A DNA stretch of 20,365 nucleotides from the IMG/VR virus record IMGVR_UViG_3300050821_001891, positions 1-20,365 of that record; one strand, written 5' to 3'. Of this stretch, positions 1 through 6,942 are shown piece after piece. The first letter of the stretch is position 1; each line of letters starts with the position of its first letter. Origin of the DNA: a virus. The notes below the pieces were generated by a model. The model searched no databases and was not told the origin of the DNA. It saw only the letters and a program-made list of their open reading frames with translations. Made by a program: the position numbers and the translations under genes.

Positions 1-78
1 TGGCGAAATTGGTAGACGCATGAGACTTAAAATCTCAAGACGGATGTCGTGTGGGTTCGACTCCCACCGTCCGCACCA
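1..78 (+). tRNA. tRNA-Leu (anticodon UAA), 5' end cut off by the window
   Basis: The sequence shows a D-arm, an anticodon stem TGAGA/TCTCA around the loop CTTAAAA (anticodon TAA), a long class II variable arm and a T-arm GTGGG/CCCAC around TTCGACT. The 3' acceptor strand ends in an encoded CCA at 76-78. The 5' acceptor strand, about 7 nt that should pair with CGTCCGC, lies before base 1. The tRNA would read UUA, a codon the neighbouring AT-rich phage genes use heavily. The first protein gene begins only 13 nt downstream. Confidence 0.95.
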
Positions 79-91
79 TTAGGAGAAGATA

Positions 92-661
92 ATGAGTAAT
101 CGTATATGTGGTACCTGTTCATTATGCTGTAAGCTATTGCCAGTAGTATCATTATCTAAAGGTGCCAATACTAAATGTCAATATCAACGTTATAGCCAAA
201 AAGGCTGTTGCAAAGTATATAATGATGCAAATAAATTTCCATTAGAATGCGGTGTTTGGAGTTGTAGATGGTTAACTAAAAATGACACAGAAGACATGTT
301 TAGACCAGATCGAGTTCATTACGTGATAGATACATTTCCAGATCATCTTACAGTGCGAGATGATAATACTGGAGAAGAACAAGTATGGGAAGCAGTCCAA
401 ATTTGGTGTGACCCAAACTATCCTGATGCGCATCGTGATCCTAAGTTGAGATCATATTTGGAAAGACGTGCCAAAGAACATATAATTGGGATGGTGCGCT
501 ACAATTCATATGACTCTACCATCATAATTGCACCATCATTAAATAAAGAGCGTAGATGGATAGAAATTCCAAATAGAGCTACTAATTGGAGCAAAGAACA
601 ACTTTTGGCAGATGCGGTTGTTAAACAACTGTATGAGGAGAAGAACAGTGACAGAAAATGA
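92..661 (+). CDS. YkgJ/UPF0153-like cysteine-cluster protein
   Basis: This 189-residue protein opens with a CxxCxxCC cluster (C6, C9, C12, C13). More cysteines follow at C29, C39, C40, C53 and C58, the last two in an EC-x4-C-x-WL context. The pattern fits the YkgJ/UPF0153 family, which is thought to chelate zinc or an Fe-S cluster; its biochemical role is not established. The rest (about residues 62-189) is a soluble, charged region without a motif I recognise. The start is well supported by AGGAGA 8 nt upstream of the ATG. The gene follows the tRNA directly and overlaps the next gene by 14 nt, so the two are probably co-transcribed. Family assignment is good; function is unknown. Confidence 0.72.
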   Translation: MSNRICGTCSLCCKLLPVVSLSKGANTKCQYQRYSQKGCCKVYNDANKFPLECGVWSCRWLTKNDTEDMFRPDRVHYVIDTFPDHLTVRDDNTGEEQVWEAVQIWCDPNYPDAHRDPKLRSYLERRAKEHIIGMVRYNSYDSTIIIAPSLNKERRWIEIPNRATNWSKEQLLADAVVKQLYEEKNSDRK

Positions 662-881
662 AGAATATAATTTGCCATCAAATTATGGTATTAAAGAAAT
701 AATTCAAGGAAGATATTATGAAATCTATAAATTTGACGCCCATCATGGGGATATTTCCAAAACGTATATAGTCAAAATGTCTGTTGGTAAATGGCGTTGC
801 GATTGCCCAGCAAATTCAAATAAATGTAAACACATCGCAATGGTTAAAAACTTTCAAAATCCAAAGAAAGAGCTATTCTAA
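648..881 (+). CDS. Small SWIM-type zinc-finger protein
   Basis: I place the start at the GTG at 648 because a strong GAGGAG ribosome site lies just upstream, inside the end of the preceding gene. An in-frame ATG at 612 has no such site. The 77-residue product carries a SWIM-like CxCx6CxH motif (C51, C53, C60, H62), preceded by beta-strand-like sequence typical of these fingers. SWIM domains bind zinc and contact DNA or proteins in transposases, SNF2 helicases and recombination factors. Here the finger is nearly the whole protein, so it may be an accessory DNA-binding factor. The protein ends in KKELF, resembling the DLF tails of the phage ligase and polymerase. Confidence 0.75.
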   Translation: MTENEEYNLPSNYGIKEIIQGRYYEIYKFDAHHGDISKTYIVKMSVGKWRCDCPANSNKCKHIAMVKNFQNPKKELF

Positions 882-923
882 TTGATAGTATATCCCTGGC
901 TATCAATGTGTTGCGTACAGGGA
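882..923 (+). other. Overlapping inverted repeats in the 881-981 intergenic gap
   Basis: TTGATAG at 882-888 can pair with CTATCAA at 900-906, and TCCCTG at 893-898 can pair with CAGGGA at 918-923. The two stems interlock, so only one could form at a time in RNA unless they form a pseudoknot. No T-run follows either stem, so this is not a classical terminator. It could be an attenuator-like leader or an operator ahead of the gene at 981. No convincing promoter was found here; TTGCGT at 911-916 has only poor -10 partners. Confidence 0.3.
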
Positions 924-980
924 TGTTTTGGCGACTATGACGATAGAGTTGTGGCTCGCTAAACAAATAGGAGTAGACTA

Positions 981-1415
981 ATGAATGACGAAAATAAAGC
1001 CATCAGACCGAAACCCGTACCACTCCCTGCCACTATTGCTGATTGGGATGCTGCGCGTAAGGTCAAGCTGGATAGAACTCTCAATGATCATATTGAGGTT
1101 CTTCATCGGGACTTGCTAGTTCATCCTGATGACAAAGTCCGCTCTATGTATGAAGCATATCTCGATGCTGTTTATGATGAAGATGCTGTTGAGGGTTCAC
1201 TCTCAGCAGATAATATCGAAGCTTCGAGAATGATTCGCGATCATGCTAGAGAAGTAATTGGCGAAAACGATACTGTGCGCGATGACTATGTTGCCAGTAA
1301 GAAATTGGCGACTATTGTCAAAGCACTCAATGTCGTTCTTCGTCGCTATGGGGCAAGCCGTAATCAACGTGCTGTTACCATTGATGGCCATCCGGTGCCT
1401 AACGGCAACGAATAA
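981..1415 (+). CDS. Hypothetical phage protein, 144 aa
   Basis: Not recognised. The product is acidic to neutral, largely helical by eye, and has no membrane segment, signal peptide or cysteine motif. Its N-terminus is proline-rich and is followed by regularly charged segments. AGGAG precedes the ATG with good spacing. The gene has richer GC content and codon use than its neighbours (GCT, CGC, GTC and CTC are frequent). It is followed at once by a compact hairpin, so it may be its own short transcription unit and fairly strongly expressed. A virion-associated or host-interaction role is possible, but nothing in the sequence tests that. Confidence 0.7.
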   Translation: MNDENKAIRPKPVPLPATIADWDAARKVKLDRTLNDHIEVLHRDLLVHPDDKVRSMYEAYLDAVYDEDAVEGSLSADNIEASRMIRDHAREVIGENDTVRDDYVASKKLATIVKALNVVLRRYGASRNQRAVTIDGHPVPNGNE

Positions 1416-1422
1416 TAACTTT

Positions 1423-1448
1423 GAGGCGGGGAAACCCGCCTCATTTTC
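1423..1448 (+). terminator. Probable intrinsic terminator
   Basis: A perfect 8-bp stem GAGGCGGG/CCCGCCTC closes a GAAA tetraloop, followed by ATTTTCT. The stem is strong but the T-run is short. It lies between the stop at 1415 and the ribosome site of the next gene, so some read-through is likely. Confidence 0.7.
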
Positions 1449-1462
1449 TAAGGAGAATTAAG

Positions 1463-1942
1463 GTGAGAAATCCTGTAGAAATCAACAAAGCAAAAGAAAT
1501 TGTTCGTCAATATAAAATTAAACATAATAAATATCCAACACGTAAACAAATAGAAAAACTAAGTGGATATTCAAGTATTGTTGCCGCTCAAGCACTTATT
1601 GCAATTAAAACTGAACATAAAATGATATTTATAAGAGAAGCAGAAGACGAAGAAACAATTAATCAAGCTAATGCGCTTCTAATGCGACAATGGTCAAGAC
1701 CATTTACAGCATTAGAATATGTGAGTATTATGCGTGCGCTTCATCCAGATACATCAACAATAGATAATAGAATAGAAGCTTTTAAACTCATAAATAATAG
1801 AAAACTTTTATTGAGAGAAGAAGGTCGAATTGAACTTCGCGGTCGTAGAATACCACGAACACAAGAAGAATGGGAAGCAGCCAAAAAAGCAGTATTTGAG
1901 GCACGTTCTGAAGCAGCACGAAAAGCGAAAGTAGGAGGATAA
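1463..1942 (+). CDS. Hypothetical helical/HTH-like phage protein, 159 aa
   Basis: The start is taken at GTG 1463, where AAGGAGA stands at good spacing. An upstream in-frame ATG at 1421 would lie inside the terminator hairpin. The product is basic and helical. Residues near 14-45 (a YPTRKQIEKLSGYSS segment) look like a small helix-turn-helix, and the C-terminal 40 residues form an Arg/Lys/Glu/Ala-rich helix. I do not recognise the family. The stop is followed by the next ATG after one base (its GGAGG lies inside the end of this gene), so the two are translationally coupled. A DNA-binding role is a guess from the HTH-like helices and basic tail. Confidence 0.65.
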   Translation: MRNPVEINKAKEIVRQYKIKHNKYPTRKQIEKLSGYSSIVAAQALIAIKTEHKMIFIREAEDEETINQANALLMRQWSRPFTALEYVSIMRALHPDTSTIDNRIEAFKLINNRKLLLREEGRIELRGRRIPRTQEEWEAAKKAVFEARSEAARKAKVGG

Positions 1943-1943
1943 A

Positions 1944-2318
1944 ATGCCATGGAGAGTTACAATAGATGTAGATCTATCTGAAAAACTTGATGCTATAAGT
2001 TCGTTACTCAAAAATGCTGGATATACTAAAATTGTAGCACATCAATTTGATGCACAGCAAACTCAAACAAAACCAACTCCAAAAGAACCCACACCTATTG
2101 TGACACAGGATAGAAATCCAAGTTCACAATTGGAAAGAATGGCTAAATATTGTAAAGAACAACATCCAAGAGTAGTATATCCTGATGATATGAAGAAATG
2201 GTTAGTAAGTCAAGGTTGGTCTGCAGCTTCAATTAGCCAAATGGCTCTTCTAAGACCATTTGGTATTACTTCAAATGGAAAAGGCAGAGGATATTCATGG
2301 AGACCATCTGGCCATTAA
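1944..2318 (+). CDS. Hypothetical protein with winged-helix-like C-terminus, 124 aa
   Basis: GGAGG precedes the ATG, within the end of the upstream gene. Three parts are visible: a short beta-like N-terminus (1-35), a Thr/Pro/Gln-rich linker (about 40-62), and a compact C-terminal domain (about 65-124) with alternating helices ending in an aromatic GYSW strand, as in small winged-helix folds. The family is not recognised. The gene converges on the minus-strand primase operon and the two stop codons overlap by 4 bp, leaving no room for a terminator. The opposing transcripts must therefore overlap. Confidence 0.62.
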   Translation: MPWRVTIDVDLSEKLDAISSLLKNAGYTKIVAHQFDAQQTQTKPTPKEPTPIVTQDRNPSSQLERMAKYCKEQHPRVVYPDDMKKWLVSQGWSAASISQMALLRPFGITSNGKGRGYSWRPSGH

Positions 2319-3553
2319 CTGAAATCATCCTTATCAACTTGAGAAGCACTCTGTTTCTTCTCAAGCTCTTCTTTTTGTCTCAAATAATCTTCTTCCCACA
2401 TAACCTCTGCAACCCAAGGCAATTTCATTCCAGCTTCCTTAGCTGCCCATATGAGACCGCCTAATGATTTAGTTCCATTTCTCTGAAACTCAGGTCGATG
2501 GGAGCGCCACTGTCGCATAAAATAACCTTGCCCGCGCCCCATAGTACCATACCGTTCACCACCTGAAACTGCTTCTAAGAAACATTCAGCAGCTTCGTCA
2601 ATAGTTAATTGATTAGATGGATTATCATCATGTATAGCCCCTATTAATGGTAACATTACATGTAAAGTGTACCACTCATTAGAGTCAGCGAGTCCTTCAT
2701 CGCGTATAAACTCACAACATGCAAGTGCTTTCTTGTATGCTGTCCATCTAGAATTCTTACGAGGGACAAATGGCTGCTTCGAATGTTTTGATCTTACGGG
2801 TTGTATTTGAGGTATTTGTGATCTTAAACTTTCTATATTATATTTATGACCGTAATTTTTGGCGATATGCGCTAATGCTACTATTTGTCCTTTGGCTATT
2901 TTTTCTGCTTTTGGATAATTTACTGTTCCAGGCAGCCTCATTACACGATCAACATTCGACATATTATCCACCTTAATTGGTAAGTGTTCTAGTTTGGAGC
3001 GCAACAGAGATTCAAAATCGTGCCCTAGAGTTGTGATAAAAGAACGGACCTTTATTGAGTCAGCATTTTCTTCTTTCTTTTTATCAGTATCTGCTGGATT
3101 AAATAATTTGATCCGTATTCTTTCATCAATTAAATAGATTAAATGAAATCCTCCGCCAGTATTTATAACTAATGATGGTTTTAAATTATCGAGATTATCT
3201 ATAAATGATAAAACAGCTTCTTGATCTCTTTCAAAAGATGTGAAATCTATATCAAATGCTAAGGCTCTAAGAGCAACAATATCATCAATATTATTCTTAC
3301 CACCAGCACCTTTATGTTCAGTAATAGAACATGGCTTATTTACACTATAATAAACATTTGACCCGCGTGCTTGTCTCTTTCTGATATCTTTTATAAGCTC
3401 ATCACGCTGATGCGCCTCGAACGTCGCGCCAGATTCCCAAACGGGATTGCCGTTTTTACCGAAAGGATTTTCAGATGCGATTGTATGTCTTCCATCTTTA
3501 TCAAGTATATCAAGAAAAGAGATCGCGGCTTCTATATCCAACTTGAGTTCCAT
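2315..3553 (-). CDS. Archaeo-eukaryotic-type (AEP/prim-pol) DNA primase
   Basis: I choose the ATG at 3553 because GAGGAT stands 8 nt before it; an ATG at 3568 is also in frame. The 412-residue protein has the three AEP motifs: FDIDF with D101 and D103 (metal binding), NTGGGFH with H137 (nucleotide binding), and NVDRVMRLPGTVN with D202. The C-terminal part (about 270-400) resembles a PriCT-type domain, including a KSLGGLIWAAKEAG segment. It should make RNA or DNA primers for phage replication. There is no fused helicase domain, unlike many phage primase-helicases. It is last in a minus-strand operon and its start overlaps the HNH gene by 44 bp. Confidence 0.85.
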   Translation of the reverse strand: MELKLDIEAAISFLDILDKDGRHTIASENPFGKNGNPVWESGATFEAHQRDELIKDIRKRQARGSNVYYSVNKPCSITEHKGAGGKNNIDDIVALRALAFDIDFTSFERDQEAVLSFIDNLDNLKPSLVINTGGGFHLIYLIDERIRIKLFNPADTDKKKEENADSIKVRSFITTLGHDFESLLRSKLEHLPIKVDNMSNVDRVMRLPGTVNYPKAEKIAKGQIVALAHIAKNYGHKYNIESLRSQIPQIQPVRSKHSKQPFVPRKNSRWTAYKKALACCEFIRDEGLADSNEWYTLHVMLPLIGAIHDDNPSNQLTIDEAAECFLEAVSGGERYGTMGRGQGYFMRQWRSHRPEFQRNGTKSLGGLIWAAKEAGMKLPWVAEVMWEEDYLRQKEELEKKQSASQVDKDDFS

Positions 3554-4013
3554 TTTGTTCATCCTCATTTAGATAAGCCCAAGTTTCTCTACTAATAATT
3601 TGATTTATAGTTCTTTTCTTAACTTTATAAATTTGAGAAATTTTTCTTGAACTCATAGTAATAGATAATTTTCTAATATTCAACACATCTTTTGAAGTAA
3701 GTTTTTTCCCATAAGTTTCATGTATTTTTTTATCTTCTTCATTTTCCATGTGAGTTGCCCATCTTAAATGTTTTTTATTGATACAGCTTAAATGACCATT
3801 ACCGCAAGAATGAGCAACTTCATACTCTATTGATGGTCTTGGACCATAAACTTTCTCACAATAAATATGACAAATATATAATGTTTTCTTTTCAATAGTA
3901 ATTTTGGCAGATCCATGTCTTCCTGTACTATAAGGCCAAAATATACATTCATTTGTTTCTACATTAAAAGCTTTTTCAAAGAATCTTCTAGGATCTTTTG
4001 GATAACCTGTCAT
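3510..4013 (-). CDS. Free-standing HNH homing endonuclease (HNH_3 type)
   Basis: The 167-residue protein contains an HNH_3-like core: CIFW at 23-26, a GRPSIEYEVAHSCGNGHLSC-type stretch near 57-77, then N79, H82 and WAT at 85-87, with catalytic H68. Residues 105-145 form a helix-turn-helix-like DNA-binding segment that usually directs site recognition. The enzyme would nick or cut DNA and spread itself between phages. Its start overlaps the stop of the upstream gene (TAATG), and its 3' end runs 44 bp into the primase gene, which is unusually deep. The C-terminus reads RSRDLFS, similar to tails on the replication proteins. The catalytic residues appear intact. Confidence 0.85.
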   Translation of the reverse strand: MTGYPKDPRRFFEKAFNVETNECIFWPYSTGRHGSAKITIEKKTLYICHIYCEKVYGPRPSIEYEVAHSCGNGHLSCINKKHLRWATHMENEEDKKIHETYGKKLTSKDVLNIRKLSITMSSRKISQIYKVKKRTINQIISRETWAYLNEDEQNGTQVGYRSRDLFS

Positions 4014-4249
4014 TATTTTGTCTCCTTTCGGATAGATTTGATGTGTGTAGAGCTGAATTTCTTAGTAGTAGTGACGACTAAAGATTGTTGTATTTGAAAT
4101 GCTCTTGTTGCTTCCTCAAATTCTCTATGTTGATGTTTTAATAGAATGTGTATTGCTTCAAATAATCTAGTGGCTTCAAGATAAGTTTCTCTAGCACGTT
4201 CCCATTTGGCTTTAGCAGTTTCGTATTCATCAGTAAACAGATCTGGCAT
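4013..4249 (-). CDS. Hypothetical coiled-coil-like protein, 78 aa
   Basis: The start at 4249 is supported by AAGGGA 7 nt upstream; a longer reading to 4354 would cross the predicted promoter. Residues 6-50 are a highly charged helix with heptad-like spacing, so a coiled coil is plausible, and the C-terminal 20 residues are basic. The N-terminus is MPDLF, which shares DLF with several replication proteins here. It is the first gene of the minus-strand operon and overlaps the HNH start by one base. The family is not recognised. Its position suggests a role in primase expression or as a primase partner. Confidence 0.62.
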   Translation of the reverse strand: MPDLFTDEYETAKAKWERARETYLEATRLFEAIHILLKHQHREFEEATRAFQIQQSLVVTTTKKFSSTHIKSIRKETK

Positions 4250-4265
4250 TTTTTGTCCCTTTTTA

Positions 4266-4313
4266 TTGCTTGCTTTCTTAAGAATAGCATAGTATAGTCG
4301 AGCGCGCAAGCAA
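4266..4313. repeat. 8-bp inverted repeat over the divergent promoter region
   Basis: TTGCTTGC at 4266-4273 is the exact reverse complement of GCAAGCAA at 4306-4313, with 32 bp between. The right arm contains the -35 box of the minus-strand promoter. The left arm could be the -35 of a weak plus-strand promoter (TAGTAT at 4290-4295). It is a natural operator candidate for the XRE regulator encoded at 4366, but could also simply reflect two facing -35 boxes. Confidence 0.45.
4286..4313 (-). promoter_or_regulatory. Sigma70-like promoter for the primase operon
   Basis: On the minus strand, TTGCTT (4313-4308) is followed by a 16-bp spacer and TATGCT (4291-4286). Transcription would start near 4279, about 30 nt before the ATG at 4249. 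The spacer begins with GCGCGCTCGA, a 10-mer repeated in the ligase promoter at 5748-5757. Confidence 0.6.
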
Positions 4314-4365
4314 GTAATTGTCTTTTTCCGAAAGGTAAACAGGCAACCTCTCACAGGAGACTAAA

Positions 4366-4719
4366 ATGTCAGGGTTCACCTACAAAAGCTACTCATTCAT
4401 AGATAAAGATCCCATTATTGATGAGATCAGAACAAAGATCAACGACAGTGGCGCCACATACAAATGGATTTCTGAAGGATCTGGCGTTAGTACAGTAACC
4501 ATTAGAAATTGGTTAGATGGCAATACTAAAAAACCACAAGCTGCTACCATTAATGCAGTGTTAAGAGCCATCGGTTACAAATTGGAGATAGTTAGATTTG
4601 GGGAAGAAGTCAAACTTGTTAGGACTTTTGAGCCAAAAAAGTCTGACTCAGAAAAGACTTCAGTTAGACACGTTGTTCAAATGCACAAATACAAAAATAA
4701 AAGCTCCCACCGAGGATAG
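4366..4719 (+). CDS. XRE/Cro-type helix-turn-helix transcriptional regulator
   Basis: This 117-residue protein has a classic HTH around residues 30-72: a helix, then GVSTVTIRNWLDG as turn and recognition helix, then a TINAVLRAIGY helix, as in Cro/C1-type regulators. A short basic tail (85-117) follows. CAGGAGA gives a good ribosome site. The gene diverges from the primase operon and the gap contains a symmetric operator candidate, so autoregulation and control of the primase operon are likely. It lacks a peptidase or ligand domain, so it is more Cro-like than CI-like. Its last codons contain CCCACCGA, which can pair with downstream RNA. Class is confident; the target is inferred. Confidence 0.8.
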   Translation: MSGFTYKSYSFIDKDPIIDEIRTKINDSGATYKWISEGSGVSTVTIRNWLDGNTKKPQAATINAVLRAIGYKLEIVRFGEEVKLVRTFEPKKSDSEKTSVRHVVQMHKYKNKSSHRG

Positions 4720-4941
4720 TGCCTCCAGCAGCGGAAGCGGATTACCGGCTAGTGAGATGGTTATGTGCGGAAATGTTGATGGAAATTGTGCTCGTTACAT
4801 CAACATAGTACAGCGTAGCCTTTGGCACTACAAGATGCGGCTCGGGTCTTCGGTGGGTTTTGACATTGCCCGCGAAGCTGCATAACATCCGCATGGGCGC
4901 GGCATCGTCGGAATGAACCGATGGTCGCGCCCATTCTTTTA
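4720..4941 (+). other. GC-rich structured non-coding stretch (candidate ncRNA or 3' UTR)
   Basis: No convincing gene lies here, although a weak 42-codon frame at 4757-4885 exists. The stretch is richer in GC than its neighbours and holds several helices. GCGGCT+CGGG at 4837-4846 pairs with CCCG+AGCTGC at 4869-4881, with a 3-nt bulge. The loop of this hairpin contains TCGGTGGG (4850-4857), complementary to CCCACCGA (4706-4713) in the last codons of the XRE gene. A terminator hairpin closes the region. It could be a stand-alone small RNA, a regulatory 3' UTR, or a relic of a gene. Confidence 0.4.
4893..4941 (+). terminator. Long intrinsic terminator hairpin
   Basis: ATGGGCGCG at 4893-4901 pairs with CGCGCCCAT at 4926-4934. 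An inner stem ATCGTCGG/CCGATGGT, with two wobble pairs, extends it around an AATGAA loop, with a 2-nt bulge between. TCTTTTAT follows. It ends the XRE unit and lies 20 bp before the next gene. Confidence 0.8.
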
Positions 4942-4959
4942 TCAATATAGGAGAGTAAA

Positions 4960-5379
4960 ATGGCAGTTAAATTCAAAATAGCGTTCACTATTGATGCAAA
5001 GACATTATTCGCATATCTATCACAAGCTCTACCAACTCTTCAAGATCTTCATGTTGAAGAAGTTATTGAGAGACCAATACAAGAAACATTTGGAAATTTG
5101 GTTAAACCAAAGATAATAAAGAAAACAATTAAATCAAAGACAAAAACATTCAATTTAACTGAAGGTCTCAATAAAATATTAATATCAGTTCTATCTGATG
5201 GAGAAGTGCATTATACAAATGATTTTAATGAGCAAGTATTAAAAACCAAATATGCAATAAATTCAATACAGTCAAGATTAGCAAGTCTCAAAAAATATGG
5301 AGTTGTTATGCAGCCAAGAACAGGACATTGGCAACTTACTAAAGAATATCAAGATACTTTCACACATAAAGAAAGTTAA
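4960..5379 (+). CDS. Hypothetical winged-helix-like protein, 139 aa
   Basis: AGGAGAG precedes the ATG with good spacing. The N-terminal half (1-65) is beta-like and then Lys/Thr-rich. The C-terminal half (about 66-135) has the order helix, short strand, helix, and a basic helix with [15 protein letters not shown], then a TGHWQLT strand, which is the usual look of a winged helix-turn-helix. It may be a DNA-binding regulator. The family is not recognised. The stop overlaps the start of the HNH gene (TAATG), so the two are probably co-translated, or the HNH gene inserted at this stop. Confidence 0.65.
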   Translation: MAVKFKIAFTIDAKTLFAYLSQALPTLQDLHVEEVIERPIQETFGNLVKPKIIKKTIKSKTKTFNLTEGLNKILISVLSDGEVHYTNDFNEQVLKTKYAINSIQSRLASLKKYGVVMQPRTGHWQLTKEYQDTFTHKES

Positions 5380-5729
5380 TGGATAGAAGATTAAGACATG
5401 GTGAATATATTGGCGGAAAATCTTCGCCAGAATATAAAATATGGTCAGCTATGATTCATCGTTGTTATAATCCTAAAAATGAAGCATATAAACATTATGG
5501 AGGAAGAGGAATTATTGTTTGTGATCGATGGTTAAATAAAAATGATGAAATTTTAAATTATGGTATTATAAATTTCATCAAAGATATGGGACGTAGACCA
5601 GCAAAAAATCTTTCAATAGAAAGAATTAATAATGATGGTAATTATGAACCTAGTAATTGCAAATGGGCAACAAAGAAAGAACAAGCCAATAATTCAAGAT
5701 CAAATAAAAAATACAAAAATAAAATGTAA
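5379..5729 (+). CDS. Free-standing HNH endonuclease (AP2-like phage type)
   Basis: This 116-residue protein matches a very common small phage HNH endonuclease pattern: W-x2-M-x2-RC at 22-29, YGGRGI at 40-45 with CDRW at 48-51, DMGRRP at 69-74, and the catalytic stretch [18 protein letters not shown] at 81-98. A basic tail ends the protein. It would cut or nick DNA and act as a selfish element. The ribosome site is poor (only AAAG before TAATG), so translation probably depends on coupling to the upstream gene. It appears intact. It is the second HNH gene in the window and is not closely similar to the one at 3510-4013. Confidence 0.87.
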   Translation: MDRRLRHGEYIGGKSSPEYKIWSAMIHRCYNPKNEAYKHYGGRGIIVCDRWLNKNDEILNYGIINFIKDMGRRPAKNLSIERINNDGNYEPSNCKWATKKEQANNSRSNKKYKNKM

Positions 5730-5742
5730 TATATGAAAGCGC

Positions 5743-5771
5743 TTGCCGCGCGCTCGAAACCCTGCTATACT
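5743..5771 (+). promoter_or_regulatory. Sigma70-like promoter for the ligase operon
   Basis: TTGCCG at 5743-5748, a 17-bp spacer, and TATACT at 5766-5771. The predicted start near 5778 leaves a leader of about 20 nt before the ATG at 5799. The spacer holds GCGCGCTCGA, also present in the primase-operon promoter. Confidence 0.72.
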
Positions 5772-5798
5772 TAAAGAAAGCAAAAGAAAGAATAAACG

Positions 5799-6932
5799 AT
5801 GGAATTGGATAAGATCTATCAACTCGATGTTTCTGGAAATCCCAGAGTATGGTGGGCAGAAGTTGGAGAAGGCGAATGGGAGGGATATTGGCGAACACAT
5901 TCAGGTCTTGGTGGAGGCGCAATAACCACATCAGCTTGGAAGCAAGTAGAGTTAAGATCACAATCATCTATAAGGGAACAAGCTATATTCTATGCCAACG
6001 CTGAAATGCAAAAGAAACTCAAAAAAGATTATAGAAGATCAATCAATGATCTTGATGTGTTGCGCAACAGTATTATTCGTCCAATGCTCGCAAAAGAATA
6101 TGTAGGTTGGCAAGGTCCATGCTTTGCACAGCCTAAATTTGATGGCATGCGCTGTTTGGCAAATAAATCTGGTTTATGGTCGCGCGAAGATCGTCAAATC
6201 ATATCTTGTCCTCATATTGAGGGAGCATTGAAGCAATTCTTTAAAGAATATCCAGAAATGATTATTGATGGAGAATTATATAATCATGAATTAAAGAATT
6301 TTAATGCTATAATGTCTATGGCAAGGAAGACAAAGTTGGAATTTGCAGATTTGGAGAGATCAAAACAATACATTCGATATTGGATATATGACTGTTTTGA
6401 TACAGAACAAGAACCTGTTTTTGAAGAAAGATGGAATTTCATAGCAACACAATGGGAATATGATCTTCCAGAATGTATAGTTTTAGCCCCAACTTTCTTT
6501 ATGACAACTCAAGAAGAATTGGATATGCTTAATATTGAATTATTACGGCAGGGATATGAAGGGCAAATTGTGCGCCTCAATAGACCGTATGAACAGAAGC
6601 GCTCATATAATCTTTTGAAGCGCAAAGAGTTCAAAGATGAAGAGTTTGAGCTTGTTAATATTGAAGAAGGACAAGGGAATTGGGAAGGCTATGCAAAAAT
6701 AGCCACTTGTCGTCTACTTGATGGAAGAACATTTGGAGCAGGCATATCTGGAACGCAAGAATTTTGTGTTCAATTATTAAGAGAGAAAGATAAGTATCAT
6801 TCTGTTACAATTAAGTATCAAGCTTTAACGCCTGATGGAATACCAAGATTTCCTATTGCGATTAAGTTCTATGAAGAAATGTTTGACGGATTGGAAGATA
6901 TTATCAAACCGAAACGTGACCTCTTCGCATAA
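5799..6932 (+). CDS. ATP-dependent DNA ligase
   Basis: The 377-residue protein seals nicks in phage DNA using ATP. Visible ligase motifs are motif I KFDGMR at 113-118 (K113 takes the AMP), motif III IIDGEL at 155-160, motif IV YEGQIVR at 253-259 and motif V LLKRKEF at 272-278, followed by an OB-fold region to about 360. The first 50 residues are rich in Trp and Gly, with a WWAEVGEGEWEGYW stretch, resembling a WGR-like domain; this is unusual at the front of a phage ligase. The C-terminus reads KRDLFA, close to the polymerase tail HKDLFA. It is first in an operon with the SSB-like protein. The ribosome site is weak (AAGAAAG), but the promoter is good. Confidence 0.93.
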   Translation: MELDKIYQLDVSGNPRVWWAEVGEGEWEGYWRTHSGLGGGAITTSAWKQVELRSQSSIREQAIFYANAEMQKKLKKDYRRSINDLDVLRNSIIRPMLAKEYVGWQGPCFAQPKFDGMRCLANKSGLWSREDRQIISCPHIEGALKQFFKEYPEMIIDGELYNHELKNFNAIMSMARKTKLEFADLERSKQYIRYWIYDCFDTEQEPVFEERWNFIATQWEYDLPECIVLAPTFFMTTQEELDMLNIELLRQGYEGQIVRLNRPYEQKRSYNLLKRKEFKDEEFELVNIEEGQGNWEGYAKIATCRLLDGRTFGAGISGTQEFCVQLLREKDKYHSVTIKYQALTPDGIPRFPIAIKFYEEMFDGLEDIIKPKRDLFA

Positions 6933-6942
6933 GGAGCGCACC

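Noticed and set aside
1-78. tRNA gene as a phage attachment site
   Set aside because: No integrase, excisionase or second tRNA-end copy is seen in the window, so integration cannot be supported.
4598-4885. Open frame of 95 codons, possibly a frameshifted extension of the XRE gene
   Set aside because: It overlaps the XRE gene for 120 bp in another frame, lacks a ribosome site, and no clear slippery signal is visible. The 42-codon end at 4757-4885 stays a weak possibility.
5743-5925. Small open frame starting before the ligase
   Set aside because: It begins inside the predicted promoter and then runs out of frame over the ligase start.
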